Source: Poriferisodalis sp026713105
Lineage (GTDB): Bacteria > Actinomycetota > Acidimicrobiia > Acidimicrobiales > Poriferisodalaceae
Reading direction: 5' to 3'
Length of the DNA stretch: 64,000 nucleotides
NCBI GenBank assembly: GCA_965115995.1
Contig: OZ220472.1
Location: forward strand, 1,798,001 to 1,862,000
Part shown: piece after piece, positions 55,364 through 62,757 of the stretch
How the letters are laid out: each line of letters opens with the position of its first letter
How positions within the stretch are numbered: position 1 is the first letter of the stretch
The notes under the pieces: model-generated
The model's database searches: none
Told to the model about the DNA's origin: nothing
Seen by the model: the letters and a program-made list of their open reading frames with translations, nothing else
Program-made: the position numbers and the translations under genes

Positions 55364-56407
55364 GTGGCTGTGGACCGGGTGCTGCTGGCTGCGCCACGGG
55401 GCTTCTGTGCCGGCGTGGAAATGGCCATCAAGGCGCTCGCCTGGCTCGTCCGCTCGTTCCCGCCGCCGGTGTACTGCTACCACGAGATCGTGCACAACCG
55501 CCTTGTGGTCGACCGGTTCGAGCGGCTCGGTGTGGTGTTCGTCGACGACGTCGCCGAGGTCCCGCCCGGGCGGCCGCTCATGCTGTCAGCGCACGGCTCG
55601 GCGCCCGAGGTAGTCGAGCAGGCTCGCCGGCGCGGCGGCTACGTGGTCGACGCCGTGTGCCCGCTGGTGACCAAGGTGCACCACGAGGTGCGGGTGCGAG
55701 CGGGCAAGGGCTTCCGCGTCGTCTATGTCGGCCACGAGGGTCATGACGAAGCGGTTGGCACGATGGCGGTGGCACCCGAGTCGATCTCGTTGGTGTCCGA
55801 GCCTGCCGATGTGGATGCGCTCGACGACGTCGATGTGCCCGTGGCCGTGCTGGCTCAGACCACGCTGAGCCATCGCGACTGGTCCGAGGTCGCCGACGCT
55901 GCGAAGGACCGTTTCGGCGACGTGTGGATGCCTGGCCGCTCAGACCTGTGTTTTGCCACCACGAACCGCCAGAGCGCACTCGCAGAGATTGCCTCCCGCT
56001 GCGACGCCGTCGTCGTGATCGGCTCGGCAAATTCCTCTAACACGATGGCGCTCGCCAAGGTGGCCGCGGAATCGGGCTGCGAGCGAGTCCTGCGCGTGAA
56101 CGCCGCCTCCGAGCTGCCCGACGATCTGTGCGGCACCGTGGGCGTCACCGCTGGGGCGTCCGCGCCGGAGGAACTCGTCGAGGCAGTCATCGCGAAGCTG
56201 GCGCCCCAGGACGGCACCACCGAAGTGACCATCACCGACGAGGACGAGTACTTTCCCCAGCCGCGAGAGCTGCGCGACCTGCTCGGCGCCATGGAGGCGG
56301 CCGTGCATGCCACCCTCGCCGTCGCGCCCCCGGCGCGCGTCAGTGCCGCCGACCGCACGACAGCCGCGAGCGATGTGCTCGCCGGACTCGCCTCTGCGAC
56401 ATCTTAA
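55364..56407 (+). CDS. ispH: 4-hydroxy-3-methylbut-2-enyl diphosphate reductase
   Basis: A 347-residue iron-sulfur enzyme making IPP and DMAPP in the last step of the MEP pathway. The three cluster cysteines are in APRGFCAGVEMAI, DAVCPLVTKVH and RSDLCFATTNRQ; catalytic E lies in the HEIVHN region and SANSSNTMAL binds the diphosphate. TAGCGT lies 7 nt before GTG 55364. Its last 285 bp of shared sequence (56100-56384) recur almost unchanged at 60641-60925. Confidence 0.96.
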   Translation: MAVDRVLLAAPRGFCAGVEMAIKALAWLVRSFPPPVYCYHEIVHNRLVVDRFERLGVVFVDDVAEVPPGRPLMLSAHGSAPEVVEQARRRGGYVVDAVCPLVTKVHHEVRVRAGKGFRVVYVGHEGHDEAVGTMAVAPESISLVSEPADVDALDDVDVPVAVLAQTTLSHRDWSEVADAAKDRFGDVWMPGRSDLCFATTNRQSALAEIASRCDAVVVIGSANSSNTMALAKVAAESGCERVLRVNAASELPDDLCGTVGVTAGASAPEELVEAVIAKLAPQDGTTEVTITDEDEYFPQPRELRDLLGAMEAAVHATLAVAPPARVSAADRTTAASDVLAGLASATS

Positions 56408-56552
56408 TTTTCGCCATATTTGAGCAAAATTCAGTAGATCTCATGAATCGGGTGATGCTAGAACCTCGATTGCCGGGCGCGCCAATGCCCTCCGCCAAGC
56501 ACACCCCGACGCCGAGTCCTGCACTGTTCGCACACCTACGTATGCTGGTTGT

Positions 56553-56807
56553 ATGCCTAGAGCCACTTTTGACAAGCCGAAGCGCAAATCGATGTTCCTC
56601 GGGTCGCAAGCGCTGCGCGACCTCGAATCGACGGCCGCTCGGCGTCGCACTGAACGCGAGGCGGTCGAAGAAGGTCTTCGGCTCTTGGCCACGAGAGACG
56701 CTCAGCTTGATGCCATGAACGAGTTCGTCGAGTGGGCGACCACCGAATGGGGAGAGCCGACCGAGGCGGAGACGGCCCGCGCCGAGGAGATCTGGTCAAG
56801 CCGGTGA
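56553..56807 (+). CDS. Antitoxin, VapB-like
   Basis: An 84-residue protein with a basic N-terminal strand (PRATFDKPKRKSMFLGS) and a helical part typical of short ribbon-helix-helix type antitoxins (LESTAARRRTEREAVEEGLR, then LLATRD), ending in an acidic toxin-binding tail (FVEWATTEWGEPTEAETARA). TATGCT lies 6 nt before the ATG. The stop overlaps the toxin start (GTGA). The tail recurs fused to an ispH fragment at 60937-61026. Confidence 0.8.
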   Translation: MPRATFDKPKRKSMFLGSQALRDLESTAARRRTEREAVEEGLRLLATRDAQLDAMNEFVEWATTEWGEPTEAETARAEEIWSSR

Positions 56808-57160
56808 TTCTCGACGCCGGCGTGTTCATCGCGCTCGACAACCCTTCGAAAAGGCGTGTCGTGTTGGCGCTGGTCCGCCAGATGCACGCCGACGGAGTGA
56901 TCCCGGCGACGAACGATGCTGCCCTGGCCCAAGCATGGCGCGAGCCTGCCAGGCAGGTGCCGCTGGCGATGCTGATCAAGTCGATCAACGTGTACCCCTT
57001 CGGAGACCCTCGCGTCATCGGTCAGCGCTGTGCCCGCACAGGCACAAGCGATGTGGTCGACGCCAGCCTCGCCGTACTTGCCGACCAACTCGGCGTCAAG
57101 GTCCTCACCACCGACACCGCCGACATGCACAGACTCGGCGCCGACGCAGCCGAACTCTGA
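56804..57160 (+). CDS. PIN-domain toxin, VapC-like
   Basis: A 118-residue PIN-fold ribonuclease candidate. The first acidic residue is in VILDAGVFIALD, a later pair is in TSDVVDASLAVLADQLG and LTTDTADMHRLG. GTG 56804 overlaps the antitoxin stop, the usual coupling of such pairs. Toxins of this type cut tRNA or rRNA. Confidence 0.82.
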   Translation: MILDAGVFIALDNPSKRRVVLALVRQMHADGVIPATNDAALAQAWREPARQVPLAMLIKSINVYPFGDPRVIGQRCARTGTSDVVDASLAVLADQLGVKVLTTDTADMHRLGADAAEL

Positions 57161-57309
57161 GCGACGCTGCGAACTGCGTCGCCGCCATCACGCCACGCAT
57201 GGACGCCGCTCGATGACGTCGACCGCTGCGCGGACCGATGGCGAGACTCAGTTGAGATTTGTACGCGCGAGTGTTTGCTTTTTGCTACAAACGTATGTAT
57301 GCTTTATTC

Positions 57310-58764
57310 ATGTTCGGCGATGTCGTGCGAGAACTCGCTCCCGACTGTGTGGAGGCACTCGACGCCCGCGACGACGCTGCGTCTGGGTGGCCTCCTGTCG
57401 TCGGGTCGGCGTGGCCGGACCCAACAGCGGTGTGGACCGGCGGCGAATTGGGGCCGTTCGAAGACGTCACGAGTTCCGCCGGCTGTCAAAACAGCCCGCT
57501 TGGCGCGATCTCGGCCCCAGAGGATTCCCAGCAGTGCGATGGCGTCGCTGGGCGTGCCGCTGAGGGCGCGATGGTCGGCGGCGGTGCGGCGGGTTGGGAT
57601 GCCGCGCTGGGGGAGCTGAGCGTCGGTGAGCTCACGGATCTGGTGGTCGAGTTGACAGCCGAGCGTGCCCGCGTCGAGGGCCGCTATCTGGCGGCGGTGG
57701 GCGAGATGGCGTCGCGCTACGGCGCACAAGCCGCCGCATACGTGCTGCGTGACCAGACGCGCATGAACTGCGCGCAGGCCCGCAGCGAGGCCCGCCTGGC
57801 CGAAAGCTTGGTCTCAGAGGGCTTCACCGACACGCTCGACGCGATGCAAGCCGGCGAGATTCATATGTCCCATGCGAAGGTGATCGCCCGCGAAGCACCC
57901 AAAAAGCACCGCCGCAGCGAAGACGACTTCCTCGAACTCGCCCGCGCGCATCCCTCCGACACGATCGCCCGTCACCCGCTCGCGAATTACAGCTTGGCGA
58001 TCGCAGACGAACTCGCAGCCGAGGCCGCCGCCGAGGATCTCAGCCCCGTCGACGCTGAGTTGGCGTTGCAGCGACATGAACGCTCGGCGTCGCTGCAGAT
58101 GGGCGACGACGGCATGTGGCACCTGCGCGCCAAGCTCGACTTCCTCACAGGACGCCAGCTCAGCGACACCCTGCAAGCTGCGGTGCGTTCGATGCGCCGA
58201 CGCGACGGCGACAACAACCCTGACGACAGCGGCGACGGCGACACTCCGTCTCGGGCGCAGCTCACCGCGGATGCGTTGTGCGAGCTGGTGCTGGGCAGCG
58301 AGACGGCCCGGCGCTTCGCAACCAACCTGCTCATAATCGCCGACTACGACGTGACGAGCGACCGGCTCGCCAACCCTCGCCTCGACGACGGCACCCCCCT
58401 GTCAGCACAGATGCTCGCCGAGTACGGCCTCAACGCCAACGTGCTGCCCGCCATGTTCTCCGCCGACTGGTCGCAGCTGGCGCTGGGACGCACACGCAAC
58501 GCCAACGACGCCCAACGGCTCGTGCTCGCAGCACGCGACGGCGGCTGCATCGGCTGCGCACTCACCTTCGAGCACACCCAAGCCCACCACATCGACTACT
58601 ACGACAACGGCGGCCTCACCGAGATCCCGAACCTCGCCTCACTCTGCGAGCCGTGCCACCGAGACGTTCACACCCACGGCCGCAAGATCGACACCCCACC
58701 CGACGGCCGCCCCCGACTCCAGCCACCCGAACCCCGCAACGCCGACCCGCCCGACCAGCACTGA
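57310..58764 (+). CDS. DUF222 / 13E12-type HNH endonuclease
   Basis: About 484 residues. The DUF222 region (VELTAERARVEGRYLAAVGE; MNCAQARSEARLAESL; GEIHMSHAKVI) covers residues 90-300. The C-terminal HNH nuclease reads CIGCALTFEHTQAHHIDYYD, NGGLTEIPNLASLC and EPCHRDVH, with the zinc cysteines and catalytic His present. These multi-copy actinobacterial proteins often carry mobile character. TATGCT lies 6 nt before ATG 57310, preferred over upstream starts. Confidence 0.88.
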   Translation: MFGDVVRELAPDCVEALDARDDAASGWPPVVGSAWPDPTAVWTGGELGPFEDVTSSAGCQNSPLGAISAPEDSQQCDGVAGRAAEGAMVGGGAAGWDAALGELSVGELTDLVVELTAERARVEGRYLAAVGEMASRYGAQAAAYVLRDQTRMNCAQARSEARLAESLVSEGFTDTLDAMQAGEIHMSHAKVIAREAPKKHRRSEDDFLELARAHPSDTIARHPLANYSLAIADELAAEAAAEDLSPVDAELALQRHERSASLQMGDDGMWHLRAKLDFLTGRQLSDTLQAAVRSMRRRDGDNNPDDSGDGDTPSRAQLTADALCELVLGSETARRFATNLLIIADYDVTSDRLANPRLDDGTPLSAQMLAEYGLNANVLPAMFSADWSQLALGRTRNANDAQRLVLAARDGGCIGCALTFEHTQAHHIDYYDNGGLTEIPNLASLCEPCHRDVHTHGRKIDTPPDGRPRLQPPEPRNADPPDQH

Positions 58765-58767
58765 CCC

Positions 58768-58880
58768 GGCTAGTGGGGTGTCCGCAAACCTGCGCATGGT
58801 TGGAATCGCGCAAGTCGTCTGATCTGCGAGAGAACTGAACGTTGGTGACCGCGCGAACGTTTGCGGAAACCGCACTAGTC
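58768..58880. mobile_element. MITE-like element with imperfect terminal inverted repeats
   Basis: The left end (58768-58795, GGCTAGTGGGGTGTCCGCAA then ACCTGCGC) pairs with the right end (58853-58880), the 28-nt arms matching at about 22 positions, including CTAGTG and TCCGCAAAC. The whole is 113 bp with no coding capacity, and could fold into one long hairpin. It lies just after the DUF222 gene; a terminator role is the alternative. Confidence 0.6.
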
Positions 58881-58942
58881 GTTGTGGGTCTGTCAAGAAA
58901 TGACAGTCCCTTCTGTTGCACCCGTCGGGGGCACAACCACCG

Positions 58943-60295
58943 TTATGGGCGCGAAGCGCCCGGTTTGGACCGGGATTGAGAGTGGCCGACTTGCTTGAGG
59001 TGGCGGCGAGCCGAATGGATAGACGTGAGGCACTCTTCGGAACGGTGTTGCATTCTCGAGGCGAACTTTGCGACCTCCTCGGTGTCCTGCATTGCCGGCG
59101 GAAGCGCTTGTATCGCCGCCTGCATGGTCTCGGGAAGACCGGAAGCCATTTCTTCGGCTCGGTCGACGAGGGCGTTCGCGGGAATTCTCAGCCTGAGCGC
59201 CATGTCCGGCAGTGCTTGTTTGGAGCCGGCTGAATAGACGGTGAAGGTGCTGCCGTAGCGCATCGCCATGTTGGCTTCGCCGATCTTGCGTCGCCGGAAC
59301 ATGAGCGACGAGTTGGTGTCGTAGAGCGGCGCCAAGCGGATGCGGTCATGGGCGTGAATGATGCTGTAGTTCCTGGCGTGCGCGTCACGGTTGATGACCA
59401 GCCATGAGTAGACGAGAGCATCTGCGAAACGACGGATGTCGGCTTCTGGGCGCGTGGAGTGCAACCGAATGAGATCGCCTAAGGCAGTCATGCCGGGACC
59501 GCCGCTGTGCTCATACTTGTGCACTCCGTCGCGCCCGAGGGCCTGACACATGTCCTCTTGGTGGATGCGTCTCCAGATGCCGTCTACAAACTCGCGGTCG
59601 TAGCGCTCCACGACGAGAACCGTGTTGTCGTCGAATTGTTCGACCGTCGATGCGGCTGCCTCCATCCCAAGTGCTCGGGCGGCGCTGAGACAGAGATGCT
59701 CAGCGACGGCAACGAATCGACTCGCATGGGGACGCGGCTTGAGGATGTGGGTCGTCGGCATGTTGCCGAACGGTCGAGTCCATTGATGACCTTCCAGATG
59801 CAGGGCGATCTTCGACTGGTAGCCGCCGAGGCTGAAATAGGGTTCCACATCATCTGGGTGCCACGCCCCCGGCTGCCCGATGGATGCGGCGATCTCGCGG
59901 GCGACGTCTGCTCGCGTCAGGCCTTCGAGACCGCTGGCGCGCTCATCGAGTTGCTCTTCATCACCCGCCGGGCAGAACTGGACAGCCCCCGCGCAGTCCA
60001 AGCCAATCCTCGTTGACAACAGGCCGACGGGCGAACGGTGGAGCACTCCTTCTCGGGCGTACCAACGGTTCAGAGTCTCGGGGTTGTCTGGGAGGAGCGA
60101 ACGAATCCACCGCTGCGGACCCGCTCCCTTGTGGGGCCGTTCCGAGAACGGCAGCGACAACGACAGCGGAATGGACCGGGGATCATCCATGTAGTCACTG
60201 TCATAGGTCAGCGACAGATTGCCGTCGGGGGCGCCTCGCAAGAGCGCGGCGACGTCCCCATGCATCAGCACCGACAGATCCGGCATCGCGTTCAT
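58943..60295 (-). CDS. hipA: HipA-family serine/threonine kinase toxin
   Basis: A 450-residue HipA. Features: the N-terminal segment with LPFSERPHKG, the central SLGGYQSKIALHLEG near 153 (substrate/ATP loop), KP in HILKPRPHA, catalytic INRDAHARNYSI near 310 (D-x2-x3-N pattern) and the metal motif LAPLYDTNSS near 330. HipA toxins phosphorylate aminoacyl-tRNA synthetases and cause dormancy. ATG overlaps the hipB stop (ATGA). The C-terminal 30 residues are basic and lie over a GGGCGC-GAA-GCGCCC hairpin at 58947-58961. Confidence 0.9.
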   Translation of the reverse strand: MNAMPDLSVLMHGDVAALLRGAPDGNLSLTYDSDYMDDPRSIPLSLSLPFSERPHKGAGPQRWIRSLLPDNPETLNRWYAREGVLHRSPVGLLSTRIGLDCAGAVQFCPAGDEEQLDERASGLEGLTRADVAREIAASIGQPGAWHPDDVEPYFSLGGYQSKIALHLEGHQWTRPFGNMPTTHILKPRPHASRFVAVAEHLCLSAARALGMEAAASTVEQFDDNTVLVVERYDREFVDGIWRRIHQEDMCQALGRDGVHKYEHSGGPGMTALGDLIRLHSTRPEADIRRFADALVYSWLVINRDAHARNYSIIHAHDRIRLAPLYDTNSSLMFRRRKIGEANMAMRYGSTFTVYSAGSKQALPDMALRLRIPANALVDRAEEMASGLPETMQAAIQALPPAMQDTEEVAKFASRMQHRSEECLTSIHSARRHLKQVGHSQSRSKPGASRP

Positions 60296-60528
60296 CGCTC
60301 TGGGAGAGACTCGAAGCGCAATGCCAAACCCAGCGCTCTGGTGAGGCGCATGATGTTGCCCAACTCGGCGCCGACATGGCCGCGCTCAAGCCGGCCGACC
60401 CAACGCCGCGACACTCCCGAGAGTTCCGCGAGTTGTGCTTGTGAGAGCCCAGAAGACTCGCGGAGACGGCGGACCTCCATGCCGAACTGCCCGACCGTCT
60501 GCATGTTCCGGAACATCTTGCCAGACAT
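60292..60528 (-). CDS. hipB: HipB-type HTH antitoxin
   Basis: A 78-residue XRE-family DNA-binding protein: LRESSGLSQAQLAELSGVSR, then RWVGRLERGH. It should neutralise HipA and repress its own operon. TAGATT (60535-60540) lies 6 nt before the ATG on the minus strand, and a large inverted repeat begins directly upstream at 60541. Confidence 0.92.
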   Translation of the reverse strand: MSGKMFRNMQTVGQFGMEVRRLRESSGLSQAQLAELSGVSRRWVGRLERGHVGAELGNIMRLTRALGLALRFESLPER

Positions 60529-60540
60529 GACCCCAATCTA

Positions 60541-60596
60541 CGGGTTGGAACAGTTCTGTGTCAACGCCTTGTTAGGAACAGAGCTGTTCCAACCCG
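60541..60596. promoter_or_regulatory. hipBA operator: nested inverted repeats
   Basis: Outer arms CGGGTTGGAACAGTTCTGT (60541-60559) and its reverse complement at 60578-60596 agree with one mismatch. The right arm contains the perfect palindrome GGAACAG-AG-CTGTTCC (60575-60590), and the left contains GAAC-A-GTTC. It directly abuts the hipB -10 hexamer, as expected for a HipB autoregulatory operator. Confidence 0.8.
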
Positions 60597-60600
60597 TTCG

Positions 60601-61026
60601 GTGGCACCGAACTGTGTCACCCTCGATGCGGGCGACGTGGACGCCGCCTCCGAGCTGCCCGACGATCTGTTCGGCACCGTGGGCGTCACCGCTGGGGCGT
60701 CCGCGCCGGAGGAACTCGTCGAGGCGGTCATCGCCAAGCTGGCGCCCCAGAACGGCACCACCGAAGTGGCCATCACCGACGAGGATGAGTACTTTCCCCC
60801 GCCGCGAGAGCTGCGCGACCTGCTCGGCGCCATGGAGGCTGCCGCGCATGCCACCCTCGCCGTCGCGCCCGCGGCGCGCGTGAGTGCCGCCGACCGCACG
60901 ACAGCCGCGAGCGATGTGCTCGCCGCGACGTCTCTCAACGAATTCGTCGAGTGGGCAACCGCCGAATGGGGAGAGCCGACCGAGGCGGAGGCGGCTCGCG
61001 CCGAGGAACTCTGGTCAACATACTGA
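60601..61026 (+). pseudogene. Chimeric fragment: ispH 3' end fused to antitoxin tail
   Basis: From 60641 to 60925 the DNA matches ispH 56100-56384 with no gaps and only a few per cent mismatches. A 12-nt deletion relative to ispH follows (ASATS becomes AATS). Directly after, 60937-61026 matches the end of the antitoxin gene (56718-56807). The frame stays open (141 residues) but includes neither the IspH active site nor the antitoxin DNA-binding part. It is most simply a duplicate of the ispH/antitoxin locus with an internal deletion. Confidence 0.85.
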
Positions 61027-61067
61027 TCTGAACTCGACGCTGCGAAATGGGTGTTCCTCGTTTGAGA

Positions 61068-61073
61068 TACACT
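61068..61073 (+). promoter_or_regulatory. -10 hexamer for relB/yafQ
   Basis: TACACT stands 25 nt before ATG 61099, and AGGAGGTGG (61086-61094) is a strong ribosome binding site between them. This module is therefore not leaderless, unlike most units around it. Confidence 0.55.
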
Positions 61074-61098
61074 TGGGCACAGCACAGGAGGTGGCACG

Positions 61099-61353
61099 AT
61101 GGCCAAGACAGAGATGATTCGAGCTCGTGTCGAACCGGATCTCAAGGTGCAAGCCGAGCGCGTTCTTCGCGAACTCGGATTGTCGGCCACCGAGGCGATC
61201 ACCCTGTTCTACAAGCAAGTAGTCCTGCGCCAAGGCGTCCCGTTTGAGGTCAGCATCCCCAACGCCGAAACCGTCGGGGCCCTGCGCGAGGCCCGCGAGC
61301 CCGACGAACTGACCGAGTACTCAAGCCTCGTCGAATTCAAAGCCGCGCACTAG
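61099..61353 (+). CDS. RelB/DinJ-family antitoxin
   Basis: An 84-residue ribbon-helix-helix antitoxin: MIRARVEPDLKVQAERVLRE, then LGLSATEAITLFYKQVVLRQ, then GVPFEVSIPN, the standard DinJ sequence pattern. The C-terminal acidic part (REPDELTEYSSLVEFKAAH) wraps the toxin. The toxin gene follows after 6 nt. Confidence 0.93.
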   Translation: MAKTEMIRARVEPDLKVQAERVLRELGLSATEAITLFYKQVVLRQGVPFEVSIPNAETVGALREAREPDELTEYSSLVEFKAAH

Positions 61354-61359
61354 CCCGCA

Positions 61360-61626
61360 GTGACCCTGCGGACAACGAGTCGCTTCGAGAAGGACCTCAA
61401 GCGCGTCAAGCGGCGCGGCAAGGATCTCAACAAGCTGTGGGCCGTGCTGGAGATTCTCATGGCGGGCGACGAACTGCATTCCCGCCACCGGCCGCACCGC
61501 TCATCGGGACAGTGGTCCGAATTCTGGGAATGCCACATCGAGCCCGATTGGCTGCTCATATGGGATCGCCAAGAGGATGCTCTGGTCCTCGTCCGAACCG
61601 GCACGCACAGCGATCTGTTTGGTTGA
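61360..61626 (+). CDS. YafQ-family mRNA interferase toxin
   Basis: An 88-residue RelE-superfamily toxin that cleaves ribosome-bound mRNA. It shows RFEKDLKRVKRRGKDLNKLW at the N-terminus, HRPHRSSGQWSEFWECHIEP in the middle and LVLVRTGTHSDLF at the end, with the catalytic His and Asp positions of YafQ (H in HRSS, H in CHIEPDW plus D, H in THSDL) all present. Starts with GTG. Confidence 0.92.
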   Translation: MTLRTTSRFEKDLKRVKRRGKDLNKLWAVLEILMAGDELHSRHRPHRSSGQWSEFWECHIEPDWLLIWDRQEDALVLVRTGTHSDLFG

Positions 61627-61663
61627 GCACCCACTTCAGTACGGAATTCTGTACATTTTGAGC

Positions 61664-61780
61664 ATGTCGTCACGGCTTGAACCCGTTCCATCGACAGCAT
61701 CGCTGACGGATGTGCGCAGCAATCTCAGCGAGATTGTTGACGAGATCGACCGCACCGGGACGCAGTGCGTCCGCCGCTAG
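61664..61780 (+). pseudogene. Truncated Phd/YefM-type antitoxin remnant
   Basis: The 38-residue frame (SLTDVRSNLSEIVDEIDRTG) matches the start of Phd/YefM antitoxins, then is broken by a short CVRR tail and TAG before the usual DEYVIT-KHGKP part. No intact partner toxin follows. Confidence 0.65.
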
Positions 61781-61971
61781 GGCGACTCTCAGATACCGGC
61801 TCAACCTCACCGGACGCTGTACAGGATCGGCTATGCAGCGAAGAACATCCGAGCGCGGGGCGCGCATCCGGGTCTCGACGGCGTCCTTCTCGATCCAGCC
61901 AAGCGTGGCCCTGAGCGCCTTGCCGTCCCCGCAGGGACTTGCATGTCCCGCGGCAGCATGATATCAAATTG
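61781..61971. other. Gene debris between toxin-antitoxin modules
   Basis: No complete gene. One frame (about 61834-61976) reads YRIGYAAKNIRARGAHPGLD, then GVLLDPAKRGPERLAVPAG, and looks like former coding sequence without a start. I do not recognise it. It is probably what remains of the toxin or another gene that followed the Phd-like remnant. Confidence 0.45.
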
Positions 61972-61984
61972 ATAACGGCCGGCT
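61972..61984. promoter_or_regulatory. Palindrome upstream of the second VapBC-like pair
   Basis: TATCA-AAT-TGATA is a perfect 5-bp inverted repeat in a short AT-rich spot 13 bp before the ATG at 61998. It may serve both as -10 region and as antitoxin operator. Confidence 0.5.
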
Positions 61985-61997
61985 GAGGGGCGAATCC

Positions 61998-62258
61998 ATG
62001 GTGACGATCAATGTGCGGCGGCTCGACGACGATGTAGTGGACCGCCTCAAGCAGCGTGCAGCGCGGAATAACCGCTCCCTGGAGGGCGAAGCGCGCCACA
62101 TCCTGCAATGCGCGGCCGACGACGACATGGCAGCGAAGCGCGCTGCGTTCCGGGAAACCATGAAGCGGCTGCGTCCCCTGACCGAAGGGCGCAAGCACAC
62201 CCCGGCGGAAGTGCTTATCCGCGAAGATCGCGACCACGGCCATCGCGACGACTTCTGA
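61998..62258 (+). CDS. FitA/VapB-type ribbon-helix-helix antitoxin
   Basis: An 86-residue antitoxin: VTINVRRLDDDVVDRLKQRA, then ARNNRSLEGEARHILQ, the FitA-like pattern (strand, two helices with the RS-x-E-x-E-x-R motif). The rest is a toxin-binding extension. Its stop overlaps the toxin start (TGATG). Confidence 0.92.
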   Translation: MVTINVRRLDDDVVDRLKQRAARNNRSLEGEARHILQCAADDDMAAKRAAFRETMKRLRPLTEGRKHTPAEVLIREDRDHGHRDDF

Positions 62259-62686
62259 TGCGTTTCGTCGTCGATGCGAGCGTGGCGGTCAAGTGGCTGG
62301 TCGCCGAGGACGATTCCGAAGTTGCGGAAGAACTGGCGACGAGCGGCCACGACCTCCACGCTCCGCGTCTGATGGCTTCCGAGGTCGCCAATGCGATCTG
62401 GCGCAAGGCGCGGATGGGCGAGATTGAGCGTCGCGCTGCGGGCATCCTCTTGGCAGATGTGCCGGTCATGCCGGTGCACTGGAGCGCCGACGAGTCTGTC
62501 GCCGCCGACGCGATGCGTCTGGCGCTGGCGCTCGACCATCCGATTTACGATTGCATGTATCTCGCGCTCGCCCATCGCATCGGCGCGGTCATGCTGACGG
62601 CGGACCGTCGATTCGCGAATGCCGTGACGCTGACCGAACACGGCGAGTCCATCCTGACGCTGGCCGATTACGCAGAAACGCGGTGA
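62258..62686 (+). CDS. PIN-domain toxin (FitB/VapC-like)
   Basis: A 142-residue PIN nuclease. The four acidic residues are in FVVDASVAVKW (D6), ASEVANAIWR (E near 43), YDCMYLALA (D near 98) and LTADRRFA (D near 117), so the active site is complete. It is coupled to the antitoxin by TGATG overlap. Confidence 0.93.
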   Translation: MRFVVDASVAVKWLVAEDDSEVAEELATSGHDLHAPRLMASEVANAIWRKARMGEIERRAAGILLADVPVMPVHWSADESVAADAMRLALALDHPIYDCMYLALAHRIGAVMLTADRRFANAVTLTEHGESILTLADYAETR

Positions 62687-62757
62687 TCGCAAGTCTTTCT
62701 TGATCATCCTCCGGTCATGGGTCCGTCGGACGCTCCCTTGTCAATCGGCGGGTTTGC

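Noticed and set aside
61725..62243. Leftward gene of about 172 residues
   Set aside because: It is the complement of the FitA-like antitoxin gene and nearby debris, and shows no domain.
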